From DASUMF01 sp040510575 (lineage in GTDB: Bacteria > Actinomycetota > Acidimicrobiia > IMCC26256 > DASPTH01): a DNA stretch of 24,615 nt. Location of the stretch: contig JBEVIU010000135.1 of assembly GCA_040510575.1 (NCBI GenBank), positions 1-24,615 of the forward strand, read 5' to 3'. Below are positions 16,323-22,159 of this stretch, one piece after another. The first letter of the stretch is position 1, and every line of letters begins with the position of its first letter. Position numbers and translations under genes: made by a program. The notes under the pieces were generated by a model, which was not told the origin of the DNA, made no database searches, and saw nothing but the letters and a program-made list of their open reading frames with translations.

Positions 16323-17372
16323 ATGGCCGTCGATTCGATGAAGATCGGCGAGGCGCTCAGTTCGCTGCCCGAGCAACTCGCGGCCGCGCACGAGCGCGCC
16401 GGCAGGCTCGATCGCGCCACGCTCCCTGATCCCGCCGACATCGACAACGTCGTGGTGCTCGGCATGGGTGGCTCGGGGATCGCGGGCGACGTCGTGCAGG
16501 CGGTCGGTACCGCGACCCTTCCCGTCCCCGTCACCGTGCTGAAGCACTATCGAACGCCGGCGTTCGTCGGCCCTCGCACGCTCGCGTTCGCGGTGTCGTA
16601 CTCGGGCAACACCGAGGAGACGGTCGAGATGGCGCGCGGTGCGCTCGCTTCGGGCGCGCGGCTCGTCGCGATCTCGAACGGCGGCGCGCTCGCCGAGGTC
16701 GCCGGCGCCGACGGCGCCCTGCACATCCCGTGCACCCCCGACATCGCCATGCCGCGCCTCGCACTCGGCGCGCTCGTGGCCCCGCTCCTCGTCGTGCTGT
16801 TCCGCATGGGCATGCTGCCGGAAGCGCATGCCGCGCTCGCCAAGGCTCAGGAACAACTCCAGCAGCGCCGCGACGCGTGTGTGCCCGACGCCGATCCGTC
16901 GCGCAACCCCGCGCGTGAGCTCGCCCGCAAGATCGACCGCACCATCCCGATCGTCTACGGCGCGGGCGGGCTCGGCGGTGTGGCGGCGGCGCGTTGGAAG
17001 GCGTCGATCAACGAGAACGCCAAGGCGCCCGCGTTCTGGAACGTGTTCCCCGAGCTCGACCACAACGAGATCTGCGGATGGGGTCAGCACGGTGACGTGA
17101 CCCGGCAGGTGTTCACGCTGATCGAGCTGCACCACGGGCTCGAGCACCCGCAGCTCGAGCGGCGCGTCACCGCGACCCGGGAGATGATCGAGGAAGCGCT
17201 GCACCAGGTGTTGATCGTCGACGCGCAGGGCGAGGGGCGGCTGGCTCAGCTCCTCGACCTCATGTACCTCGGCGACTGGACGAGCTACTACATGGCGCTC
17301 GCCAACGACGTCGACCCCGGCCCCATCGACGCCATCACCCAGCTCAAGAACCGCCTCGCCACCCCCGCCTGA
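16323..17372 (+). CDS. Bifunctional phosphoglucose/phosphomannose isomerase-like SIS protein
   Basis: A 349-residue protein of the archaeal-type PGI/PMI family, which interconverts fructose-6-P with glucose-6-P and mannose-6-P. First SIS domain: VVVLGMGGSGIAGDVV (glycine loop 47-56) and SYSGNTEET at 92-100. Second domain: YGAGGLGGVAAARWKASINENAKAP with Glu231, and FPELDHNEICGWG with His247. The 16-residue spacing of this Glu and His equals that of the catalytic pair in the Pyrobaculum enzyme (Glu203/His219, from memory). It matches the genomic position of Rv3256c. ATG 16323 is 8 nt after the Trm112-like stop; ATG 16338 is an alternative. It provides mannose-6-P for ManB upstream. The stop codon lies in a palindrome shared with the convergent gene. 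Confidence 0.88.
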   Translation: MAVDSMKIGEALSSLPEQLAAAHERAGRLDRATLPDPADIDNVVVLGMGGSGIAGDVVQAVGTATLPVPVTVLKHYRTPAFVGPRTLAFAVSYSGNTEETVEMARGALASGARLVAISNGGALAEVAGADGALHIPCTPDIAMPRLALGALVAPLLVVLFRMGMLPEAHAALAKAQEQLQQRRDACVPDADPSRNPARELARKIDRTIPIVYGAGGLGGVAAARWKASINENAKAPAFWNVFPELDHNEICGWGQHGDVTRQVFTLIELHHGLEHPQLERRVTATREMIEEALHQVLIVDAQGEGRLAQLLDLMYLGDWTSYYMALANDVDPGPIDAITQLKNRLATPA

Positions 17373-17387
17373 CCAGCTCCTGGTCAG
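17369..17387. terminator. Perfect 8-bp palindrome between convergent genes, containing both stop codons
   Basis: CTGACCAG-CTC-CTGGTCAG forms an 8-bp stem with a 3-nt loop. The TGA of the isomerase (17370-17372) and the TGA of the Eis-like gene (17384-17386, minus strand) are in its two arms. No T-run follows on either strand, so it would be an actinobacterial-type, U-poor bidirectional terminator or 3'-end stabiliser. Confidence 0.55.
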
Positions 17388-18616
17388 AAGTGGGTGCTGC
17401 ACCAGGGTGCAGGGTGTGACGCGAAGAACCGATCGGCGCGCGCGGCCGCTCCGTTCGTGCGCTCCTCGACCCGACCGGCGCGGGTGAGCGTGGTGACGTC
17501 GACGCCGCCCAAGTAGAGCGCGCCGAGGTCGGCGACCGACATCGTGAGGTCGGGCTCGCGGTCGGTGCGCGCACACGTCGCGCCGTCGGGGCCTCCGTCG
17601 ACCATCCAGCGGCCGCGGTTCGCCGGCCTGAACGCGTCGACGAGCTCCAGCACGAGCGCGTCGTCGGCGCCGTAGGTGCGGGCCGACAGCGCAGCCGCGA
17701 CGTCGACCACCCGCACCCAGAGGTGGTCGACGGTGGTGGTGACGCGCAGGCGGCGTGGGTCGACGAGCCGCCAGCGCAACGGCTCGTCGAGCGGCCGGTC
17801 GACCGTCGCGACCGTGGCGACGAGGTCGACGTCGAGCAGGTAGCGCCACAGCGCGGTCTCGGTGTCGGGATCGCATGCGACGACCTCGTGGGCGCGCAGT
17901 GTGTGCGCGGCCTGGCCCTGCGGCCAATGCTGCTCGACGCTGTAACGAGCGAAGCCGTTCACCGTGCCCGCATGGTCCTCGTGCACGACGGTGAAGAACG
18001 GAGGGTTGCGGGTCGGCGACCACGGCCGGTGCTCGTCGTACATGTGGGCCCACCATCCGCGCTCGCGCGTGACCTCGCCCACCTGCGACCGCGCGACGTC
18101 GTCGTACACCGGACCGACGAGCGCCGGCGCGTCGGCGCGGTCGACGAGCCGGAGGCGCCCACCCGTGTCGGGCATGGAGATGAAGTCGGCGAAGTCGGTG
18201 GCCAACTCCCACCGCGTCACGACGGTCGCCTGGCCGTACCCGAAGCGCCCGTAGATGAGCGACTCCGACGCGGTGAGCGCGGCGAGCGGCTCACCGCGGC
18301 GCGCAACGTCGTCGAGTTGGTGGTCCATCATCGCGAGGAGCAGCCCGCGCCGCCGGTGCGTCGGGCGCACCGTGACCACGGTGACCCCGGCCGTCGGCAC
18401 CTGCGCGCCGCCCGGCACCGTGAGGTGGAACGAGTACGCGCCCGCAGTGGCGACGATCTCGCTGCCGTCGAACACCGCCAACGTGCGCTCGGGCTCGAGC
18501 GCGAGGCCCCAGGGCCCGAGCTCGTCGTCGTCGCGGATGTCGCCGAACCCGGTCGCGATGGCGCGGTAGAACGCGGGGCGCTCGTCGTCGGCGACCGGTC
18601 GGAGCTCGAGATCCAT
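17384..18616 (-). CDS. Eis-like GNAT family N-acetyltransferase
   Basis: A 410-residue protein with the Eis architecture: two GNAT domains and a C-terminal SCP2-like domain. In the N-terminal GNAT domain, VTVVTVRPTHRRRGLLLAMM (79-98) holds the acetyl-CoA pyrophosphate loop (R-R-R-G), and TASESLIYGRFGYGQAT holds the conserved tyrosines; Tyr127 matches the general acid of mycobacterial Eis. The chain ends in Phe, as in Eis, where the C-terminal carboxylate acts as base. Eis acetylates amines of aminoglycosides, lysines and polyamines; the substrate here is unknown. ATG 18616 is the first methionine that fits the conserved start (MDLELRPVADDE). Only a weak -10 candidate (GAAGCT, 6 nt upstream of the ATG) is seen. 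It is divergent from ahcY and convergent with the isomerase. Confidence 0.88.
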   Translation of the reverse strand: MDLELRPVADDERPAFYRAIATGFGDIRDDDELGPWGLALEPERTLAVFDGSEIVATAGAYSFHLTVPGGAQVPTAGVTVVTVRPTHRRRGLLLAMMDHQLDDVARRGEPLAALTASESLIYGRFGYGQATVVTRWELATDFADFISMPDTGGRLRLVDRADAPALVGPVYDDVARSQVGEVTRERGWWAHMYDEHRPWSPTRNPPFFTVVHEDHAGTVNGFARYSVEQHWPQGQAAHTLRAHEVVACDPDTETALWRYLLDVDLVATVATVDRPLDEPLRWRLVDPRRLRVTTTVDHLWVRVVDVAAALSARTYGADDALVLELVDAFRPANRGRWMVDGGPDGATCARTDREPDLTMSVADLGALYLGGVDVTTLTRAGRVEERTNGAAARADRFFASHPAPWCSTHF

Positions 18617-18673
18617 CGCGGCAGCTTCACAGACCGGGGTGCCTCGGCGCACGGGATATCAGGCCCGCCGCGC

Positions 18674-18679
18674 TACCCT
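18674..18679 (+). promoter_or_regulatory. -10 box of ahcY
   Basis: TACCCT would start transcription near 18686, giving ahcY a leader of about 135 nt, much longer than for the neighbouring genes. Confidence 0.5.
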
Positions 18680-18685
18680 GGACCT

Positions 18686-18821
18686 CCGAGTCGGGCCTCA
18701 GGCTGTCATCCGGTGATCCGGGCCGACTGGATCGAAAACGTTCGGCCGCGCGCACCCACGTGACGCGGCCCGTTCTCTCCAGTCTCGTTCATCGCAGTCC
18801 CGTCACCAATGTGAGGTCAAG
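18686..18821 (+). promoter_or_regulatory. Structured ahcY leader, candidate pseudoknot riboswitch
   Basis: The leader can form an H-type pseudoknot. Stem 1 is GATCC (18715-18719) with GGATC (18729-18733). Stem 2 is GGCCGA (18721-18726) with TCGGCC (18742-18747). Loop 1 is one base, loop 2 two bases and loop 3 is GAAAACGT (18734-18741), A-rich as in known ligand-binding pseudoknots. Two flanking helices compete with it: AGTCGG (18689-18694) with CCGACT (18723-18728), and GGCCGCG (18744-18750) with CGCGGCC (18764-18770), followed by a pyrimidine-rich stretch. The ribosome binding site GAGG (18813-18816) is further downstream. It does not match the SAH, SAM-I, SAM-II or SAM-IV consensus as I remember them. 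Function is inferred from structure and the gene it precedes. Confidence 0.45.
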
Positions 18822-20309
18822 ATGACAGCAACCACCGCCCCGACCGCGCCCGCCGGCTTCTCCGACTTCAAGGTCGCCGATCTCTCGCTGGCTGCGTTCG
18901 GCCGCAAGGAGATCCAGCTCGCCGAGCACGAGATGCCCGGCCTCATGGCGTTGCGCGAGCGCTACGCCGAGACGCGTCCGCTCGCCGGCGCGCGCATCAC
19001 CGGCTCCCTGCACATGACCATCCAGACCGCCGTGCTCATCGAGACGCTCACCGCGCTCGGGGCCGAGGTCCGCTGGGCATCGTGCAACATCTTCTCGACC
19101 CAGGACCACGCCGCCGCGGCCATCGCCGCCGCCGGGATCCCCGTGTTCGCGTGGAAGGGCGAGAGCCTCGAGGAGTACTGGTGGTGCACCGACCGCGCGT
19201 TGTCGTGGCCCTCGCCTGACGGCTCGACGCGCGGTCCCAACATGATCCTCGACGATGGTGGCGACGCCACGCTCCTCGTGCACAAGGGGGTCGAGTACGA
19301 GCGCGACGGCGCGGTGCCGGACCCGTCGACGGCCGAGAACGACGAGTTCCGCGTGGTGCTCGAGCTTCTCACCCAGGAGCTCGCGGCCGACGACCGCCGC
19401 TGGCACCGCATGGCCGACGACCTCATCGGCGTCACCGAGGAGACGACCACCGGTGTGCACCGCCTCTACCAGATGACCGAAGCGGGCACGCTCCTGGTCC
19501 CGGCCATCAACGTGAACGACTCGGTGACGAAATCCAAGTTCGACAACCTCTACGGGTGTCGCCATTCACTCGTCGACGGCATCTGCCGCGCCACCGACGT
19601 GATGCTCGCGGGCAAGGTCACGGTGGTGTGCGGCTACGGCGACGTCGGCAAGGGCTGCGCGCAGTCACTGCGCGGCCAGGGCGCGCGCGTCATCATCACC
19701 GAGATCGATCCGATCTGCGCGTTGCAGGCCGCGATGGAGGGCTACGAGGTCCGCACGGTCGAGGAAGTCGTCGAGACGGCCGACCTGTTCGTCACCGCCA
19801 CGGGCAACATGAACGTGATCACCGTCGATCACATGGCGCGGATGAAGCACAACGCGATCGTCGGCAACATCGGCCACTTCGACACCGAGATCGACATGGC
19901 CGGCCTCGCGAAGTACCCGGGCATCGAGCGCATCGAGATCAAGCCCCAGGTCGACGAGTGGGTCTTCCCCGCCGGCTCCGTGCCGAACGGCGACGGAGGT
20001 GGCAATCCGCACTCGATCATCGTGTTGGCGGAAGGTCGGCTGCTGAACCTCGGTTGCGCGACCGGTCACCCCAGCTTCGTGATGTCGAACAGCTTCACCA
20101 ACCAGGTGATCGCGCAGATGGAGCTGTTCGGGCACCAGGACTTCTATGAGCGCCGCGTGTACACGCTGCCCAAGCACCTCGACGAGGAGGTCGCCCGCCT
20201 GCACCTCGAGAAGCTCGGCGTGCACCTGACCGAGCTCAGCGAGGACCAGTCGTCGTACCTGGGCATCCCGGTGGAGGGGCCCTACAAGCCCGAGCACTAC
20301 AGGTACTGA
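18822..20309 (+). CDS. ahcY: Adenosylhomocysteinase (S-adenosyl-L-homocysteine hydrolase)
   Basis: A 495-residue cytosolic NAD-dependent enzyme that splits SAH into adenosine and homocysteine, relieving inhibition of methyltransferases and feeding the methionine cycle. GSLHMTIQTAVLIETL (61-76), CNIFSTQDHAAAA (88-100) and DDGGDATLLVHKG (144-156) form the substrate domain. NVNDSVTKSKFDNLYGCRHS (230-249) includes the active-site lysine and histidine, and GYGDVGKGCA (271-280) is the NAD-binding glycine loop. The C-terminus KPEHYRY is canonical. It has the roughly 40-residue insertion after residue 157 and the overall length of mycobacterial SahH. ATG 18822 has GAGG 5 nt upstream. A structured leader precedes it and a very stable hairpin follows. 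The gene stands alone as a single transcription unit. Confidence 0.97.
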   Translation: MTATTAPTAPAGFSDFKVADLSLAAFGRKEIQLAEHEMPGLMALRERYAETRPLAGARITGSLHMTIQTAVLIETLTALGAEVRWASCNIFSTQDHAAAAIAAAGIPVFAWKGESLEEYWWCTDRALSWPSPDGSTRGPNMILDDGGDATLLVHKGVEYERDGAVPDPSTAENDEFRVVLELLTQELAADDRRWHRMADDLIGVTEETTTGVHRLYQMTEAGTLLVPAINVNDSVTKSKFDNLYGCRHSLVDGICRATDVMLAGKVTVVCGYGDVGKGCAQSLRGQGARVIITEIDPICALQAAMEGYEVRTVEEVVETADLFVTATGNMNVITVDHMARMKHNAIVGNIGHFDTEIDMAGLAKYPGIERIEIKPQVDEWVFPAGSVPNGDGGGNPHSIIVLAEGRLLNLGCATGHPSFVMSNSFTNQVIAQMELFGHQDFYERRVYTLPKHLDEEVARLHLEKLGVHLTELSEDQSSYLGIPVEGPYKPEHYRY

Positions 20310-20322
20310 CGCGGCGATTGCT

Positions 20323-20384
20323 GACGCGACCTTCCCCGACTCCTTCAGAGTGACGGGGGGTAGGGGTCGGGGAGGGTGCGTCAG
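20323..20384. terminator. 22-bp inverted repeat downstream of ahcY
   Basis: The arms at 20323-20345 and 20363-20384 pair over 22 bp with one bulged G (20329) and two G-T wobbles on the plus strand; the core is TCCCCGAC/GTCGGGGA. The loop is 17 nt. It sits 13 nt after the ahcY stop and 22 nt past the end of the small minus-strand gene, so it can act as a bidirectional terminator. There is no clear T-tract. Confidence 0.65.
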
Positions 20385-20406
20385 ACGCCACCCGGTGCCA
20401 GGGAGT

Positions 20407-20556
20407 TCAGGCGGCCTGGGTGAAGAGGAAGGCGATCGCCACCGCGAGCGCCACGAGCACGCCCACGAGGATGCGGTCGAAGTACTGCTCGCTGCGACCG
20501 AGGCTGTGCTCGACGTTCGCGACGGTCGAGCGGGCCCAGCTCATGAAGACGTCCAT
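20407..20556 (-). CDS. 49-residue single-pass membrane protein
   Basis: MDVFMSWARSTVANVEHSLG starts an amphipathic, charged N-terminal half; residues 28-46 (DRILVGVLVALAVAIAFLF) form one membrane helix close to the C-terminus (TQAA). This is a tail-anchored arrangement. ATG 20556 has AAAGG about 9 nt upstream; a GTG at 20604 would add 16 charged residues. I do not recognise the family. In mycobacteria the mtrAB-lpqB genes lie between sahH and comF, and here this small gene takes that place. It converges on ahcY across the long hairpin and is divergent from comF. Coding status rests on the ribosome binding site, the clear membrane helix and its fit between other features. Confidence 0.55.
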   Translation of the reverse strand: MDVFMSWARSTVANVEHSLGRSEQYFDRILVGVLVALAVAIAFLFTQAA

Positions 20557-20684
20557 CGTTCGGGGCCTTTCGTTCGGATGTTCGTTCCTGTGATTGTCGA
20601 GCACGGCCCCCGCACGTGTCGAAGGTCACATCGGCGGTGTGCCGCAGATCCTTGATCGCCCGCATCGATGTCATACCGAACCTT

Positions 20685-20690
20685 TACCTT
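20685..20690 (+). promoter_or_regulatory. -10 box of comF (leaderless)
   Basis: TACCTT ends 6 nt before GTG 20697 (3 nt before the alternative GTG 20694). It supports a start far downstream of the first possible start in the frame at 20616. Confidence 0.5.
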
Positions 20691-20696
20691 CGCGTG

Positions 20697-21356
20697 GTGC
20701 TCGCCGCGCTGTTCCCGCTCACGTGTCCCGGCTGCGGTGGCCCGGGCGACCCGGTGTGCGCGTCCTGCGCGGCTCGCATCCGTGCAGCGCCTCCGGCGCC
20801 GCCGCCGTTCGGCGTCGACCTCTGGGTCGCCGCGTTCGCGTACGACGGCGTGGCCCGCGAGCTGGTTGCTCGCGTGAAGTACCGCAACATGCGTGCCGTG
20901 GTGCCGTGGCTCGCGTCCCGGATGTCCGAGGCGTTCGTCGCCGGCATGGTCGACACTCGCCGGTTCGACACTGGCGCTCCGCGACGGGTCACGACGGTCA
21001 CCTGGGCGCCCACCACTCCGCAGCGCCGCCGCGACCGCGGGTTCGACCCCGCGGAGCTCCTGGCTCGTCAGGTAGCGCGCCGCCTGGAGCTGCCGTGCGG
21101 GCCGCTGCTGCGTCGCCTGCCCGGCCCGCCACAAACCGGCCTCGCCGCACGCGACCGTCACGCCGGCCCACGACTCGAGCCGATGCGCACGCGAACTGCC
21201 GCGCGGCGAACGTTCGACGCCACCGTGCTCGTCGTCGACGACATCGCCACCACCGGCGCCACGCTCGCTGCCTCGGGCGTCGCACTGCGCGCCGCGGGCG
21301 CACGCGCCGTGGTCGCACTCACCGCTGCGCGCACGCCACCCCCGAACCGGACCTGA
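20697..21356 (+). CDS. comF: ComF family phosphoribosyltransferase-like protein
   Basis: A 219-residue protein. The N-terminus LAALFPLTCPGCGGPGDPVCASC has two CxxC pairs (Cys10/13 and Cys21/24), the ComF zinc ribbon. The type I phosphoribosyltransferase domain follows: VKYRNMRAVVPWLASRM, WAPTTPQRRRDRGFDPAELLAR, and the PRPP-binding loop TVLVVDDIATTGATLAASG near the C-terminus. ComF takes part in DNA uptake in competent bacteria, yet it is conserved in many non-competent ones, including mycobacteria (Rv3242c), where its role is unclear. GTG 20697 is chosen because homologues begin about here, right before LFPxxCxxCG, and the -10 box precedes it; starts at 20616 or 20694 cannot be excluded. It is followed by the hibernation factor gene, which has its own promoter. 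Confidence 0.9.
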   Translation: MLAALFPLTCPGCGGPGDPVCASCAARIRAAPPAPPPFGVDLWVAAFAYDGVARELVARVKYRNMRAVVPWLASRMSEAFVAGMVDTRRFDTGAPRRVTTVTWAPTTPQRRRDRGFDPAELLARQVARRLELPCGPLLRRLPGPPQTGLAARDRHAGPRLEPMRTRTAARRTFDATVLVVDDIATTGATLAASGVALRAAGARAVVALTAARTPPPNRT

Positions 21357-21382
21357 TGTGCCGGACCTGACGCGGAACCTGA
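21347..21382 (+). repeat. Short direct repeats over the comF stop codon
   Basis: CCGGACCTGA occurs at 21347-21356 (the last codons and stop of comF) and again at 21361-21370, with a degenerate third copy GGAACCTGA at 21374-21382. It may be a local slippage duplication. Confidence 0.6.
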
Positions 21383-21414
21383 ACGCGCCCGGGCACGCGC
21401 CCCGCGATCGTCCG

Positions 21415-21420
21415 TATACT
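21415..21420 (+). promoter_or_regulatory. -10 box of hpf
   Basis: TATACT is the strongest -10 match in the window. Transcription would start near 21427, giving a leader of about 50 nt that includes a hairpin and a ribosome binding site. Confidence 0.6.
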
Positions 21421-21438
21421 TCGCTCGCCGGATGATGT

Positions 21439-21456
21439 GGCCCGTTCGCTCGGGCC
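21439..21456 (+). other. 6-bp hairpin in the hpf leader
   Basis: GGCCCG-TTCGCT-CGGGCC, a perfect stem with a 6-nt loop, lies 11 nt before the GGAGG ribosome binding site (21468-21472). It may tune translation or stabilise the mRNA; no larger riboswitch-like fold was found by eye. Confidence 0.5.
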
Positions 21457-21477
21457 CGCTCAGCGCCGGAGGTGCCG

Positions 21478-22140
21478 ATGGAGATCGTGGTACGGGGCAA
21501 GAACCGTCCGGTGTCGAAGCACCTTGTGGCGGTGTCGCGTGAGAAGGTGGCCCGCATCGCGCGCTTCACCCACGACGCCGGCCGCGTCGAGGTCGACTTC
21601 TCCGAGGTGCGCAACCCTCGGGAGGCGCGCCCGCAGGAGTGCGAGGTGACCGTGCACCTCAAGCGTCACTTCGTGAAGGCGCGTGCGGCCGCCGCGGAGC
21701 CCGAAACCGCGCTCGATCTCGTGCTCGACAAGGTCGAGCAGCAGGTGGCGCGCATCAAGGACAAGCGGGTCACGCGTGTGCATCCACGGAAGACGAACGG
21801 CAACGGCGCGCGTGCGAACGGCGTGGCCGCCGCGAACGGTCATGAACCCGTGGGAGACGAGGCGCTCACCGATCTCGACGAGCTCGACGAGCTCGCCGAT
21901 CTCGACGAGCTCGACGGTCTCGACGAGCTCCTCGACGCATCGGAGGCGGTCGGCGAGCCCGGCGCCCGCATCGTGAAGACGAAGGTCCTCACCGCCAAGC
22001 CGATGCCGATCGACGAGGCGGTGCTCCAGATGGAGCTGCTGGGGCACTCGTTCTTCTTGTTCGCGGACAGCGAGACCGGTCACGCCGCGGTGCTGTACCG
22101 GCGCAACGACGGTGAGCTGGGGCTGATCGAGACCGGCTGA
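21478..22140 (+). CDS. hpf: Long-form ribosome hibernation promoting factor (HPF/RaiA)
   Basis: A 220-residue protein. Residues 1-104 are the HPF/RaiA domain that binds the 30S decoding region (MEIVVRGKNRPVSKHLVAVSREKVARIARF; CEVTVHLKRHFVKARAAAAEPETALDLVLDKVEQQVARIKDK). Residues 165-220 are the C-terminal dimerisation domain (VKTKVLTAKPMPIDEAVLQMELLGHSFFLFADSETGHAAVLYRRNDGELGLIE), so it should form inactive 100S or paired ribosomes at stationary phase or low growth. The linker is unusual: an Asn/Ala/Gly stretch, then an acidic repeat at 132-153 of DLDEL-type units. ATG 21478 is preferred to GTG 21472 because GGAGG (21468-21472) overlaps that GTG and stands 5 nt before the ATG. In mycobacteria the orthologue is next to secA1; here an inverted gene lies between them. 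Confidence 0.94.
   Translation: MEIVVRGKNRPVSKHLVAVSREKVARIARFTHDAGRVEVDFSEVRNPREARPQECEVTVHLKRHFVKARAAAAEPETALDLVLDKVEQQVARIKDKRVTRVHPRKTNGNGARANGVAAANGHEPVGDEALTDLDELDELADLDELDGLDELLDASEAVGEPGARIVKTKVLTAKPMPIDEAVLQMELLGHSFFLFADSETGHAAVLYRRNDGELGLIETG
21871..21936 (+). repeat. Acidic DLDEL-type tandem repeat in the hpf linker
   Basis: CTCGACGAG-type 9-nt units recur over about 66 nt and encode Asp/Leu/Glu triplets (residues 132-153). The codons are nearly identical between units, which points to recent expansion by slippage. Confidence 0.85.
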
Positions 22141-22159
22141 TCGAAACGGGGGCTGATCA

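Noticed and set aside
18686..18821. A known SAH or SAM riboswitch upstream of ahcY
   Set aside because: I looked for the conserved cores of the SAH, SAM-I, SAM-II and SAM-IV classes and did not see them; only a different pseudoknot is supported, reported as a candidate.
20616..20696. GTG 20616 as the start of comF
   Set aside because: It adds 27 residues before the conserved LFPxxCxxCG start and ignores the -10 box at 20685-20690.
21421..21477. A raiA-type structured RNA before hpf
   Set aside because: The leader is only about 50 nt and contains one simple hairpin; the known raiA RNA is far larger.
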